64,000 bases of DNA from Petrolisthes cinctipes (taxonomy: Eukaryota; Arthropoda; Malacostraca; Decapoda; Porcellanidae): contig JAWQEG010000501.1 of assembly GCA_033782935.1 (NCBI GenBank), forward strand, positions 999,501 to 1,063,500. The letters run 5' to 3'. Of this stretch, positions 1-12,333 are shown piece after piece. A model generated the notes under the pieces. The model saw only the letters and a program-made list of their open reading frames with translations. It made no database searches and was not told where the DNA came from. The translations under genes and the position numbers were made by a program. Position 1 is the first letter of the stretch; every line of letters starts with the position of its first letter.

Positions 1-1554
1 TCCAAGGATCTTTGGCAATTTGGCGTTTCTGAATGCAAATAGAAGCAAGCGATGAATGTGTTGATCGGCGTTAGTTAGAGGGTAAATATAATTTTCTGCA
101 AAAACACACGGAATTTTATCAGCATATACTGATTTAAGGTAAAGTTTTATGCTGATTCTGAAAATCTTTGGATTGTTCGGCATTAACACCTCCAATCCAG
201 GGGTGGGTTGAAAAATCTTGTGCCAAGTCCGGGCTGACTCGGTGCAAGAGTCTATAATGTCACTTACCAGCTATTAAAATTTGACCAAACCCATGATATT
301 TAAGCTAGTCATCTTTCTCTAGCACTTATAAGTCATACTATACTCTTGTACCTGCAGTAATGCCTTCAACAGACTGAAATTGCTCTTGCAACTGCTGGAC
401 GATCTGAGTATATAATTATGTGCCTCTTCAGGAGTTTCTTCTTATAGTTGGGATGTGTACTGTACATTCCTCACTTTTTCGATAAGGGCAGTTTCAATAT
501 CCCTGGTCCACATAACTCGCGCCATAACGAAATATTACTGGTTGATGTGACTGATGTCGTCTGGAAAGTTTGAAGAATGTGGGCCAATGTTTGTTTTGTA
601 AACAAATATCATATCAGCATCATATGACTTAAATAAATATATCGCATAACTATATATTCTCATGTATATATTTTCTTGTAATATACAGTACGTGATGGTA
701 TATATATCAATACTTATCAACTGCTTTCAATATATTTAATCAAGAGAAAAAATATAGACATATTTTGACTCCAGGGTAAGTTGGGTGAAACAGTTCGGCG
801 AAATGCCCCGTGTGATAGGTTCTTTCACGGTCGAGTTATATAACCACACAGTTATAGCAATTAACTCTTGCATTTCAATACAGACACGAGAGACTATTTT
901 ATCATTATACTTAGGTAGTAATGCATTACTTTTTAATAATATTTGATTCGCGAGACGATAAGCACCGCTGACAATAAAAAAACAACAACATTGCCAGAGT
1001 CTACTGAAAGTTCACTTGTTTTCATTACTTTTTATTTTGATTCAGTCACGCAATTTTTGAATATCTTGAAATATAGGTTATACGATGGCTAGAGTAATAA
1101 TATGCTAGGATTTATTATCATTATTATAGCAATAAAAAATTCTTACAATGTTTATTTAAAAAGATAGTAAAATTCTGGGCATTTCACCGAGGGTGGTCCA
1201 TATTTGGCCGACGTCGGATGTTTTAGGGTTAAGCCTCACAGCACCCCACCAACTTATGATAAATGTTACTCCCGCATCACGAGCCTCACAGAATGTACTG
1301 CATGGATGCGATCAAGGTAATGAATGCTTCTTCTCAAAATCTTACAGAATAGAAAAAGTCTTGCTAACCTGTGGACAAAGAGAGATATAGATGTAGATTA
1401 TAAAAAAAAAATATATATATGTCTCTACATGCTCCTGTTTACTATGAAGCGGCTCCATGTACCGTCAGCGAATCTCGACGTGTCCGTACCAAAACAAACC
1501 ACTTTCTACCTTAATAAAATCATGATAACAACCAAACTAAAGTGTATTTTACGC
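1..1554. other. AT-rich DNA without a recognised gene
   Basis: I see no ORF with family features, no RNA gene and no clear inverted repeat here. The longest open frames are under 90 codons and look random. The stretch lies downstream of the Tc1-like transposase and may include that element's decayed end, but I could not place a terminal inverted repeat. Confidence 0.6.
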
Positions 1555-2616
1555 TTAAACTTTACTTGAATACTCACCAGTTATATAATTATTAGTTGAT
1601 TGGGTAACTTTGCGTTTCTTCACTTCCAAAAGATGATCCGGAATGGTATCAACAAGTTTCCTGTGAGTACTTGGAGAAATGCTGCTCCACACACGACGAA
1701 GGGCAACCTCTAATTTGCTGACGGTGGATGTGTCTTCACCAGTTAATTTTTGTTTCACAATAGCCCAGAGGTTCTCAATTGGTGAATTGTCAGGACTACT
1801 GCTTGGCCAATCAGAAATGCACTCTACTTCACTTGTATAAAGCCACTGTTTTACGACTTTGGCTGTGTGTGCAGGAGCCCCGTCCTGCTGCAGCACTTCA
1901 GAGCCAGTAGCTGCAAAACTTTCAGCCAATTTATTTTCCAGGAGGTGAAGATAAACGTCTTTGGTGACAGTCTGACCTTTAGGGAAAATTATAAGGTCGG
2001 CTGCTCCTCCATAGGAAAACTCCCCCCATACCATAAGAGAGGCAGGGTGCTTGACTGTCTTTCTAGTGAACTTTGGGTTACAGGGATCTGAGTCTCTTCC
2101 ACGCCACACTTTCTTTCCCTTTGACTCACTCACACAAAACGTAGATTCATCTGTCCACAAAACACGTCTCCAGTCATCCAAGGTCCTGGAAGAATATTTC
2201 TTAGCAAAAGTAACTCTTTTTTAAAGCTGTAAATCTGTTACAAATGGCTTTTTCCTGGCCGTCACTTTGCGATAACTCAGTTTCTTTCGTATGACTTTCT
2301 GATTAGTTCTTACATGCACATTTTGGAGCAGAATGGGACTTTGTTCTTTTAGCTCCCTAGCAGTAAGAGTTGGTTTGTCGTCCAACTGACGTCTGATGAT
2401 GTTTAGGCTGCGTTTGCTAATCTTAGGAGTCCAACCACCACCATGTTTGTGGGAAGGTACCTGTGTGCTTCCCGAGGCCTTAAAATTACACACTAACTGG
2501 CGAACTGTGCGCTCATTAACACCAGTTTTTTCACTGATTTGATGGCTACTAAAACCAATTTTATGACACTCTATTATTCTTATAATGTTTTCATGACTCG
2601 TATACGGCTTAGGCAT
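1555..2616 (-). pseudogene. Tc1-like DDE transposase, one in-frame stop
   Basis: Cut-and-paste transposase of the Tc1/mariner superfamily, which acts in the nucleus on TA targets. The start at 2616 opens a paired helix-turn-helix DNA-binding half (residues 1 to about 110). A TAA at 2221-2223 then breaks the frame. Translation continues in the same frame through the catalytic half: WTDESTF carries the first Asp, QQDGAPAHTA the second, and SPDNSPIENLW the Glu of the DDE triad. Apart from the stop, the total length of about 350 codons fits the family. No alternative start explains the break, so the copy is inactive by point mutation. I could not find the terminal inverted repeats, so element ends are not defined. 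Confidence 0.9.
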
Positions 2617-2729
2617 TGCTAATGAACCACAATGAGAACTTAAACACTCAGCACGTAAAGAAAAAAGGAGTCAATCGTGGAAGACAATATCTTCCCTACA
2701 CCCCGTGATTTAAACTGACCGTTATGATT

Positions 2730-3315
2730 TTTCAGTGAGCAAGCGGGGAGGAGGGTGGGGGAGTATAGCCGCTCCTATATTCACTCCTTTGTTGCCCAGC
2801 ACCTTCAGCCTGAGTCATCCCAAGGATCGGCAGATGTACTAATCTGTTCCCAGACACTGCTAAATCCCCTCCTAGGGACACCTGGCGCCAGACAGGCCGC
2901 TCCTTGTTCCAGCAATTAGTCATCCCTGCATGGGTAGAACATCTGCTCCCAGACTGCACTAGAGGTCGTATAATCATGTGATGACGCCGCCCCCCCACAC
3001 ATCCGGGATCTTAGCCCAACTGAATAAAAAGGGCCGCTCCGCTGCTGTACACACTTCCACACCAGCTCTGGACCAAGGTAAACCTGCCCCCTGCCGTAGT
3101 ACCTGCTGTTGCCTGCATCAAGCCTCCCACCGTGTTCCCGCCTTGATCACACGTGTGTGTTCCAGCCCTACACAACTCTCCTGCTGCAACTACGGCGCTA
3201 CACGGCAGGCTGGCCATCTATATTTACTTGTGTGTGTTACCTTGTACATACCTACCAATAAATTGTTACCGTGTATTCTAGAGTCTCCACCCCGGGTAAT
3301 AACGCAAGGGCTTTG
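2730..3315 (+). other. LTR-like promoter and poly(A) module, possible solo LTR
   Basis: This GC-richer block differs from its surroundings. It has a TATA-like AATAAAAAGGG near 3024, a pyrimidine-rich GC segment downstream of it, and an AATAAA signal near 3260 followed by GT-rich DNA. That order matches the U3-R-U5 layout of an LTR. I did not find TG/CA ends, a target duplication or a primer-binding site, so this is a weak call. The open frames inside it have no recognisable domain. Confidence 0.25.
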
Positions 3316-3549
3316 ACGTTATAACTATATGCTGTGCAAGGGGGGGGGGCAATTATTTAATAACACTCCTTACAACAAATAAATGGATCTGAGAATGAAA
3401 GAAAAGGGAGGAGGGGCAGCAAGCATAAAGTAAATAAAGAGATAAAAGGTTCTCTTAATCAATAGTCCTCAATGTCCTGAGATTTGGCGACCTCCTTTAA
3501 TTATGCAAGAGTTAAAGGGGTGTTCTCAATATTCCATTTTTACACCAAT

Positions 3550-3663
3550 CTGTCATTTCCGGCGCCTTCAATATGGCGCATACCTTTGTATGTCAGGTCA
3601 GAAGTCCACTTTTACTGAAACATATCTTGGTGTCCGCCATATTGAAGGCGCCGAAAATGACAG
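3550..3663. repeat. Short palindromic element (hairpin, about 114 bp)
   Basis: The left arm starting CTGTCATTTCCGGCGCC is repeated in inverse at the right arm ending GGCGCCGAAAATGACAG, with about 29 nearly identical bases per arm around a 56-bp loop. This looks like a small foldback MITE. No target duplication was established. Confidence 0.6.
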
Positions 3664-5972
3664 TTCGGCGGCTTCACTTTACTCCCCTGGATTAGTGAGC
3701 CATGGCACCTCCACCTATACTACCTCCATGGATTGGACCAGGATTAAAAGATTGTCCTGGGGCAGACATGAGGTGAAGGTATGTCAGGTCACCCTTCTGT
3801 CAGTCAAGCTGAGCCTCCAGAATTCGCGGCAACCCTGTACACAGGGATGGGTCCCTCACGACCCCACCCAAACCACATTTCGAGAGTGGTTGGAATATAT
3901 ATATATGCAATACATAGAAATTTATAGAAAAATAACCCTTTTTTTCAGGATGGTGGAATTGGTGGTTGGTCGAGGATGGATGATGATGATGGAGCCACGG
4001 TGGAGGGATATACTGAAACATGATGGCAGTGCGAAATGCACGAAAGACAACTGTGCTGTTGGACGATAGTCACGTGTATCCAAAACTATAGCCTTGATGA
4101 AGGAATAGAGAAAAGGAACAGTACCTCCATCATATCCATAACTTACTCTTGTATTTCTACATTTACACTATTCATTGGCTTCAATATAATTTTGTTATCC
4201 GAGCTTACAAATTTGCAGATGAGATGGTTTTTGTCCATAGCTGTGCCTGCATAATAATAATAAATATTGTTCAATTAGATTATATTGACACTTAATTAAA
4301 AACATTACTCATTCTATACCTTTCCCGTATGTGCCTGATATGTCTAACTACACGACTCCTTGTTTAGGTGGTTTTGAAGGTAGTTGAGTATGGTAGAGTA
4401 GCTGTGGTCGGCGGTATTCTTCGAAGATACAAGGTGTTTTGAAGTGATAAGCCTCTCAGTAAAGCCAGAGTTTATTGAAAGAGAAGTCTATGTACAACGG
4501 GAAGAGAATATGGGGAATGTTTGGTGTTACCCCTTTGAGATTCGTTATCAGAATGAAAGTTTATTGACATACCAAGTAGTGATCGGTTTAGCTTCCAGCG
4601 TGACTCTGACCTAGCAGCACGTGTGCATGCTAAGGAAACAAGTCAGCCGAAAGTGAACATGGCAGGTGAAGAAGCGCTGGGCCAGCACTCTGCTGACAAG
4701 ATGCTAACTCGTATCCCCGAGTATGTTTGGCTTGTCTCTGACACATTTCCTCCCGTGTATATGTGTATGTGTACATACATGATTATATGTGTTAAAGAGA
4801 TAAAGATATTCATATGTAGTTTAACCGGTACATTCTAATATTATAGCCACAATTGAATATGTATATGTGTGTGTGTGTATGTTTTTGTTTTCGCTTTCAA
4901 AATCATTGTAAAGAATAAAATCTCAATGCGAGATACCTCATTTGAGAAATTTTGTATAGTTTATTGTTCAAAAGATAAAGATATAAAGTTTATATAAGAC
5001 AGTGAGAAATCAATGTTTCAGCTGTGAGTTGATAATGCGCCCATTCCAGCTGGCGGTACCCACAGCCTACAGCAGCATTGCAGCAAAGGTGTCTTGCACG
5101 GATGTACTCATTGTAGATGGTGGAATGGAGACGAGGGTTACGACATTTCGTTTGCGTTATCCACGCACGCACAAGCTAAGGGACCTGATCAATCATCTTA
5201 TGCAGGACGACGGAGGGGAGCCATGTGCTGGAACAAGGAAAGATACTGCCAACCCTTGTATGATGCCTTCGACACTTTGGAATTTTGTTTATGGCGAGAA
5301 GGGATGCATACTCCGTGCCTGAATATGTGTATACTTGGTGAGCAGCCTTGTGAATCCAGCATTGCCTGTCTTGTCTTGTGAGAAAATATTCAGAAGTAGC
5401 AATATGAGTGGAATAGTTTCTTCTTAAGTGGGTACAGAAGAGGGTAGTGTATGGCAGTAATTTTTTTCCTTGACAGAATGCTGTTGGCTGTGATACTGCA
5501 GATTTGAGTTAGCTGCAGGCCAGTCCGCGAGAAAGGGATGGCTTCCAATATTATCAACAAGAATAGCGATAATTATTCTTGGAGAAGACAGATGAAGAAA
5601 TGCTGGTAGGTTAGTCGAATTGGAGGAATGTTACTAAGGATGGTGATGCCACAGAGTGTCCAAAGGGGAATTGGAAAAGGTGGCAAGCCAAAGCAATTAC
5701 CTGAGAGAACATGGTGGCAGAAGGAATGCTATCCTGCTCTGGAGCAATGCTGTCAAAAGATAAGATACACCAGCCACATTGTGCATGGGCTTGTTTAAAC
5801 TGGAGTCGGACGTGGTCGGAAATCGAAATGTATCCCATTTAAGACATATGCAGTAAATCATGTAGCTCGTGCATAAGGTGCAGGGGGCGCTACCCCTACC
5901 CAGTGGCACCCATTCTGTTAAGTCAGAGATTTTGATTCATAGTAGAGGTAATAAATAAGGAAGAGATTGAGT
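3664..5972. other. No certain gene; two weak exon-like stretches
   Basis: Mostly AT-rich DNA. Two stretches on the plus strand could be exons but are not proven. At 4662 an ATG in good context (AACATGG) opens 20 codons, ending at a GTATGT donor-like motif near 4721. At about 5015 a frame of roughly 100 codons follows a TTTCAG acceptor-like motif. Neither has a recognisable domain. A block at 3830-3900 recurs, diverged, at 36320-36380, so it is a dispersed repeat. Confidence 0.4.
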
Positions 5973-6305
5973 GGTTGTTGTTGTTGTTGTTGAAGTTTCT
6001 CTAGCTGTCTGGCCGAGCAGCCCCGAGCTCCTGAGGAAGGTCATGGACTGAAGCCACGGTTCACATATACACGACCGTTCGGGACGTCATTGACGGAGTC
6101 GAATCCGTACTGGGCCAGCCTGTCTGCCTGCTGCCCCTCCCGCTTCGCCACGCTCACCTCTACTACTGCAATTCACGGCAGCACGGCTCCCTGCATGTTT
6201 TACCTCGTGTGTGCTCGCCCCGCTACCATGTGCTCCTTCTCCTCCCTACTGACCTGATCCTGGAGTGATATTCTACTTGTGCTAATACCAAATAAACTAC
6301 TGTTC
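5973..6305 (-). mobile_element. Retroposon with (AAC)n tail, family member 1
   Basis: On the minus strand the element ends with CTGTCTGGCCGAGCAG read in reverse complement and a run of AAC triplets (seen here as GTTGTTGTTG at 5973-5993). The same 3-prime module occurs at 8262, 54937 and 56440, so it is a dispersed family. The body (to about 6305) is GC-richer and contains no ORF. The 5-prime limit is uncertain, and an LTR-like AATAAA near 6292 may belong to a different element. Confidence 0.5.
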
Positions 6306-6718
6306 TGTGTACCCTGTAAGTTTGAGCACCCCTGCAACTAGGAACTGCACCTCATGTTACAGTCCCATGTTATCGTATCCAGCAACTTGTTTGCTGAATC
6401 TTCTTTCCCTCCAGTTACCGAAGACCAAAAAATGGCAATCTTATTCATCGATGTGTTTGACAAACCTTCCCAATGTTCTAGTTGACATCTTCTACATTAT
6501 GGCAGCCGATATCCCCTTAGTTGTCTCATACCCATTGGCCATATATGAACCTAGCCCACTCTCAGTGACTGAGTGGCAGTTTCTGGCAACTCTGAAGTTT
6601 TTTTTGTTTTCATCTATTGCGCTGTGGCATCAATCATAAGACAGGCAACAGAACATAAGGGTAGAAAGTACCCATGAAAATCTAATGACCAGACACACAC
6701 TCACAAAAATATAACAGA

Positions 6719-6927
6719 ATGAAGCACGTTGCTGGGATGGAGGGCGAGCCTCCCTTCACTGAGTGTCGCTTGTGCGACACACACTATAGAACACTATTGT
6801 CTGACCTGCCCCTCTGTCCGACACTTGCTACCCCGGGCCTGCCGCTTGATGTGGTTTGTCAACTCCTGCTGAACCACAAGGTTTTAGAGGAACTTCTGGT
6901 ACGCCACCCTCGTTTTGGTGTATGTAA
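6719..6927 (+). CDS. Putative host-gene exon, function unknown
   Basis: An open frame of about 70 codons has balanced amino-acid use and a Cys-X2-Cys pair near its start (ECRLCDTHYRTLL), followed by a leucine-rich helical stretch (VVCQLLLNHKVLEELLVRHP). It is preceded by ATATAACAG, which could serve as an acceptor, and is followed at once by GTAAGT, a consensus splice donor near 6927. Unlike most open frames here, it shows no transposase or reverse-transcriptase similarity that I can recognise. I infer a coding exon, perhaps the first. It could also be chance. No function is assigned. Confidence 0.35.
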
Positions 6928-6989
6928 GTAGGTCATAATGTAAGTACAGTATTTGTCTGTATTCTCGTGTATTCCAAGCAACAAGCCAC

Positions 6990-7085
6990 CATTACAGTAC
7001 AGTATGTTGTTTATCTAGCCTGTTTCCTGGCATACTTTGGAAAAATAAAGGCACTCTAATGTACCAAAAGTATATTACACTCTTA
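6990..7085 (-). repeat. TTAA hairpin-repeat family, partial copy
   Basis: Contains the family core CTGTTTCCTGGCATACTTTG followed by AATGTACCAAAAGTATA, the same words found in the complete copies at 33518 and 12536. The outer TTAA end has decayed. Confidence 0.6.
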
Positions 7086-7269
7086 GAAACTGATTGCAGA
7101 AATATTGTTTATGCTTCAGTTTCTATTCAGCTTGGTAAAAATGAACCTAATAAGATATTAAATTTAACACACATATCCTTTTAATTAACACAGGCTTAGT
7201 AAATCACTTAGTCTGTATGGTAATGAATAACACAAGCCTGGGAACACACACACACAAACGAGAATTTTA

Positions 7270-9100
7270 TTTTTTTTAAAGGGAACTATAATGAATTAAT
7301 AAAGCATTTAAGAAACATTAATTGGAATGAATTAATGGATGTTGAAAACATAAAAGATCAACATTTAAATTTTTGCAGAATATACAACGGAGGAGTGAAT
7401 AAATACATTAGAGACAAAAACACAACACTAACAAAATCAAACAGTGGTTTAATAGCGAATGTATAGAAGTAAAGAAAAAGAGGGACACCTTATGGAACAG
7501 ATTCAGGAGACATGGAGGTGAATGATCATGCATTTAATAAATATAAAAAAGCACAAAAATAAATTTACCAAGATAAGAAGATAAGCCCAAGTGGAATATC
7601 AGAAAGACATTATCAAGAAAAGTAAGAAACAACCAAAGATTTTCTACAGTTATATCAGAAGTAAAACCAAGTGAAGGACAAAATTCAAAATATTATGAAC
7701 AAATGAAAAATGTATACAGAATAACAAGAAATATGTGATATTTTAACACAAAATTCCAGTCTGTATTCACTAAGGAAAGTGTATTCACACTAGAAGAAAA
7801 TACAAACACAAATACGTGTGAACTAAGAGTGTTTGAGGTGAGCAGATTAGAAATAGAAAAAAAGTTGGAAGCTGTGGATAAAACTAAAGCAAGTGGGCCA
7901 GATGAAATTTCATGTTGGGTATTAAAAGAATGTGCTAAAGAACGAAGTGAAACATATTAATGATATTTCAAAAGTAATTACAACGAGGATAACTGCCAGA
8001 GAGTTGGGAGCAAGCAAACACAGTCCCATTATTTAAGAAAGGAAATAGACAAAACCCACTTTACTACAGGCTGATATCACTAACAAGTGTAGTGTGTAAA
8101 ATTCTGGAAAAGATTTTAAGAAAAAAGAGGTTTGAGCACATGGAGAAAAATGAGATGATAACAGAGACAATTTGGATTTAGGAAAGATAATTCAGATGTA
8201 ACAAAGTTACTGAGTTCCTATATGAGAATATCAGAAAAATTCCAAGAAAGAGAAGGAAGGGTGGACGGTTGTTGCTGAAGTTCCTCAAGCTGTCTGGCCG
8301 AGCTACTTATACTTTAAAAAAAAATTTTGACAGAGTTCCACACCAAAGGCTTGTATGAAAATTACAGCATAAAAGAGAAGTGAAAGGAAAACTACTAAAA
8401 TGTATGGAAGATTTTCTAGTAGGAAGAAAAATAAGAACAGTACAAAGAGGGAACTATTCTCCGTGGCTGAAGGTCACAAATGGAGTTCTTCAGGGTTCAG
8501 TATTGGCACCAATAAAGTTCTTAATCTATATAAATAATATAGAAATAAATGTTACAGATGGCACTTGTATGATTACAGGAAGACTTGGACAAAATGGTTG
8601 ACTGGAGTAATAAATTGCAGATTGAGTTTAATGCAGATAAGTATCATGTTATTAGGTTTGGAAGAAGTGAAAGCAGACCAAATTGGCAGTACAAACTTGG
8701 AAATAAAATATTAAAGGAAGCAGAGAAAGATAGAGACTTGGAAGTAACGATAAATAAGAAATTGACACCAGATGATCACATAAATGAAAAAGCGAGAAAC
8801 ATGTATACATTGTCAGCAAATTGAGAGTGGCCTTTACTTATATAGAAAAATTAATGGTCAAGACAATAATCACATCCTTTATAAGGCCTACCTTGATTAT
8901 GCTGCAGTGGTATGGAACCCACATTTAAAGAAATATATCACCAAATGAGAAAAAGTACAAAGAGCAGCAACAAGATGGGTATCAAGTCTAAGAGATCTAA
9001 GCTTTCCAAAGAAAGTAATAGATCAATCAAACACATTACTGGAAGTGGTTTGTGTCAGAACATACATAACTTTCAGAAAAAATATGATACTTGAGTTTTA
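7270..9100 (+). pseudogene. Decayed non-LTR retrotransposon (LINE) polymerase
   Basis: Scattered pieces, in order, of a Jockey/CR1-type LINE ORF2. A linker after the endonuclease (about 7290-7700) is followed near 7870 by a KASGPDEIS motif, the first conserved block of LINE reverse transcriptase. A YRLISLTS-like block follows near 8065, then a VLQGSVLAP-like motif near 8490, then C-terminal pieces (DWSNKLQIEFNADKYHVIRF) from 8585. Stops and frame changes are frequent, and the catalytic Asp-Asp block is not preserved. At 8262-8305 the reading is also interrupted by the (AAC)n-tailed retroposon module in inverse orientation. An old, dead copy. Confidence 0.75.
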
Positions 9101-9175
9101 AGAAATGGGACAAAATGAGCTTGACTCAATCCTGTAAAGATACCAATAGGTATGAACACACTATCCTTTGAATAC

Positions 9176-9310
9176 AGGTTCAGTAAATCACTTAGTCTGT
9201 ATGGTAATAAATAACTTAATCCTGGGAAAATATTTGGTGGTCTTCAATGTGTGTAAAATGGAGTGGTGGATACAAGTATTTATTCTTTGTATATCCAGGG
9301 TCCACAGTAT
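9176..9310 (+). repeat. Dispersed repeat starting with CACTTAGTCTGTATGGTAAT
   Basis: The word CACTTAGTCTGTATGGTAAT and a downstream TGGTGG...TATTTATTC segment recur at 7190, 13785, 38445 and 50880, and inverted at 31755. The family is probably a MITE of about 150 bp. I see no coding capacity. Confidence 0.6.
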
Positions 9311-9829
9311 TTAAAAACATTCTCATCATATTTATCACTAAGAATGTCAGAAAATTATGTAAACAGTTTCAATCGACAGAAAATAATGACCAGACAATAT
9401 ATTGGGTAGCAACTGTTTTTATTTCATATTAACACTTTTTACGTTATTTTAACAGTTTTTTTTTTTACTTAATTTAAAAACTTTGTTTTACTTCATTATA
9501 CAACTACTTTTACTTTATTATCCACTTTTGTTTGTACTTCATTTTTCAGCTAGCAACTGTTTATCCTTCTCTTGTTTTGGTGAACTGGAGGGCTACCAAC
9601 TCCTCCAAACTATACCAAGAAACAGACACATCCATTTGTAACATTGAAGTCATCTGTTTCCTGGAATAGTTTGGATGAAGCAGCAATCCTCCTGGGTTGG
9701 GTATAATAAATTTAATTAATACACTTTTGGTACATTGGAGCGCCTTGATTCCTCCAAAATACGCTAGGAAACAGGACCAGATGAACAAAAATAATGATTT
9801 CCTGTTGCTTGGAATAGATTGTAGGAATA

Positions 9830-11151
9830 GGCGAGCCCACACTTTAATGCGAGTTGCCAAACGGCATTTTGATGGCGATTTCTAGGCTGGAAAAAATGTC
9901 CTATGTCGGGCAAAGTTGTATTGGGCTTCCTATTGTGGAACGACTTATTATAACTTATTCAATATTTTTTACATATTTTTAACTTATCTTGGACTTATTT
10001 TTATACGAATACAGCCATGAATAAAAATATATCTCCTATTATTTCAGAAGAGGCTTTTTAGTCCGCTTATACGCAAAGATAACAAAATTAGAATGATATA
10101 CAAACTTATACAGGCCTTTTATAATTTTATTTTACATTTTACGTCGTCAATGATAGTAACAGTACTAAATCACAATAAGATGTTGATAATATATTGGTGT
10201 CTCCATACGATACGTTCTCCGCTGCTGCAGCAACACGTAAACAAACCAACCCAGTACCCAGTGCTTCCATTTTAGGGTAAAATACCCTAAACTAGGGTAA
10301 TTAGATCCTCTTTAGGGTAGTGTTTAGGGTAATGCTTAATTTGGGGTAATTCATAGGCAAAACATATTTTATATGTCAAAATCTATCGAAAATTAAGAAT
10401 AGTACACAAAGCTGTTGTAGACATGAAAAGAAAGTTGAAAGTTAATTAATACTGAGGCTACATATTTACGTTGCTTTACAATTTTGCTGAACCCATCAAA
10501 TTATCCATAATACAGTGTATTGGGGCATAACCCAGATACCATAAGTTTATTTTCTTTCACTGATAAACATGATGATCTTTACAAATATAATTTATTTTAG
10601 TTTTTTCTTATATATGATCCTAAATGACTGTGTAATAATGCATTACATTATTCAAAGTTACGATGTTGCCGATTTTTTAGGGTAATACATAGTAATTTAG
10701 GGTAAAACTGGCTCGATTCTAGGGTAATATTTTCGGAGCTCATGGAGGCCCTGCCAGCGCAAGGTATGCATATTTCTAATGCTAATAAATGTGAAAATAT
10801 GGCATTTCAACATTTTCCGCTTCATGGTATGGGTCATGTTAAATACAATTGTTAATATTTGTAGGCTGTTATACTCATGCAGTTCATGAAAGCCGCTTAA
10901 TGCACACATTTCGACTTTTATTATTTACTAATTTATATGAAAAATATAGTATATTCAGCATATATTATGCGAAAACACAAAAGTATGTATTTTTTTATAC
11001 ATCTAAGTAAAAGGTCGTGAACTAGAACGCTAATTTTCTAGTGTAAAATAAGGTATGAAATTTAACTAAGTTACCCATGTCCAGCACTTAAAAGGTCGCA
11101 AATAAAAAATAGATCACCATTTGGCAACATCACTCAAAGTGTGGGCTCGCC
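9830..11151. mobile_element. 1.3-kb non-autonomous DNA element with TA flanks
   Basis: Inverted ends start GGCGAGCCCACACTTT (9830) and finish with the inverse complement at 11151, and similarity reaches about 30 bp inward. Both ends are flanked by TA (9828-9829 and 11152-11153). The DNA outside joins into one uninterrupted copy of the TTAA hairpin repeat (left half to 9829, right half from 11154), which proves a later insertion. Inside there is no transposase, but repeated TTTAGGGTAA words cluster at 10271-10345 and 10676-10732. A Tc1/mariner-mobilised element is the simplest reading. Confidence 0.8.
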
Positions 11152-11404
11152 TATTGCTGCTCCAGATTTACCACCATCAACAATGTGTTATATAGCACCT
11201 AAAGTCCTACCATTATGGGAGTGTATTATACCTTTTACTATGAATTGGTGTTAAGCATACTCATTATCCACTGGGTTTATGGATGTGTAATGCATACTGT
11301 AGGTTAATGAATAGACTCATTATAAACAGTGCAACCAACAGTGGAAAACAAACAAGAAACAGTACAAACAACAATGACCCTTGTTTACTGTTGTTTGAAA
11401 GGGG

Positions 11405-11407
<3 letters not shown>

Positions 11408-11444
<37 letters not shown>

Positions 11445-11753
11445 ACACTGGACATAGGCTTCATCAAGCCCGTTACCGTGGCCCAGGTCAACTGCTACTC
11501 ACACACACACACACGTCACGACTTCCGAACGGGTAGGATACCCAACCACAGAGGGAGGGAAGTGAGGGTAATTCCCAAATACTGCAGCTGTTATGGTACC
11601 AGCGAGGGTGTTTTACGACGTTTGGTGGCCTTATAGTTAGTGCCTCAAACTCAAATCGGAAGAGTAAATATTCTCAGGTCCTCACCTGAGAGGATCGATT
11701 TCCCGACCTCCAGGTTACGAGTCCAGAACACTAACCACTCGGCCACCACCCCT
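11408..11753 (-). mobile_element. tRNA-derived SINE with poly(A) tail
   Basis: Read on the minus strand from 11753, the head contains a perfect RNA polymerase III box A (TGGCCGAGTGG) and, about 45 bases on, a box-B-like GAAATCGATCC, the layout of a Leu/Ser-type tRNA. A tRNA-unrelated body of about 240 bp follows, then a run of more than 35 A residues, seen as T on the plus strand at 11408-11443. This is the standard structure of a LINE-mobilised SINE. The long tail suggests that it is fairly young. Confidence 0.85.
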
Positions 11754-11788
11754 ATTACAAACAGGTAAAAGACATTATTGCCCCTTGT

Positions 11789-12333
11789 TTACTGGTGTTT
11801 GTAAGGTGCTCTAAAAGGTCTCCGAGCATTGACCGTAGCAGGTGACTGTAGGTTTCTTACTGGTGATGGTGTACTGTACTGACCCAGGGCATGCAGTTTA
11901 GGGCGGGTCTCTCGGCTTCGCTGTTCTACCCGTTTTATAGAGGGATCCGATGACACGTTTTTCCCGGCTTCATTATCCACTACAGTTCCAGCATAATCAG
12001 GTGAAGGAGGAGGGTCCAGTTTACAGCTGCTGGATTTCTCAGCTTCACCACTCATCATCATCATTAGGGATTTACTGTTAGATTGTATGGTGTTCAATTC
12101 ACAGCTCCTTGTTTCGTCACATGCTATTCTTTTACCACTGTGATGTGAAGTATCTATAATAGAATTTTTTTTGTGTAGTATTCTGTACATTCTTTCTTTG
12201 TACACTCTGCCTGATGATTGGCTGTTGTTTTTTCGTTAACTGTTGGTAATGCTATGTTGCTCTTGGAATAAACTCGTTCATCAAACTGTCTGTCTAATTT
12301 CATATCACCTTCATGAAGCAAACTTTTCATATC
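11789..12333 (-). CDS. Host gene, probable last coding exon (unknown function)
   Basis: A pyrimidine tract and CAG acceptor (TGTTTTTCAG) precede GATATGAAAAG at 12333. About 55 codons read in phase 0. The frame then changes by one base within an A8 run (plus-strand T8 at 12165-12172) and continues for about 125 codons to a stop at 11789-11791. The homopolymer indel may be a sequence error or a real mutation. The product is hydrophilic and serine-, proline- and lysine-rich, and ends in NARRPFRAPYKHQ. I do not recognise the family. Phase 0 entry matches the phase at which the exon at 14128-14221 ends, so I place both in one gene with the exon at 32823-32913. Confidence 0.5.

Noticed and set aside
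2730..3315. Full LTR retrotransposon next to the LTR-like module
   Set aside because: No gag, protease, integrase or second LTR within reach, and no primer-binding site after the module.
10271..10345. Plant-type telomere repeat (TTTAGGG)n
   Set aside because: Words are spaced irregularly and followed by TAA, in both orientations, inside a defined transposable element. It is not a tandem heptamer array.
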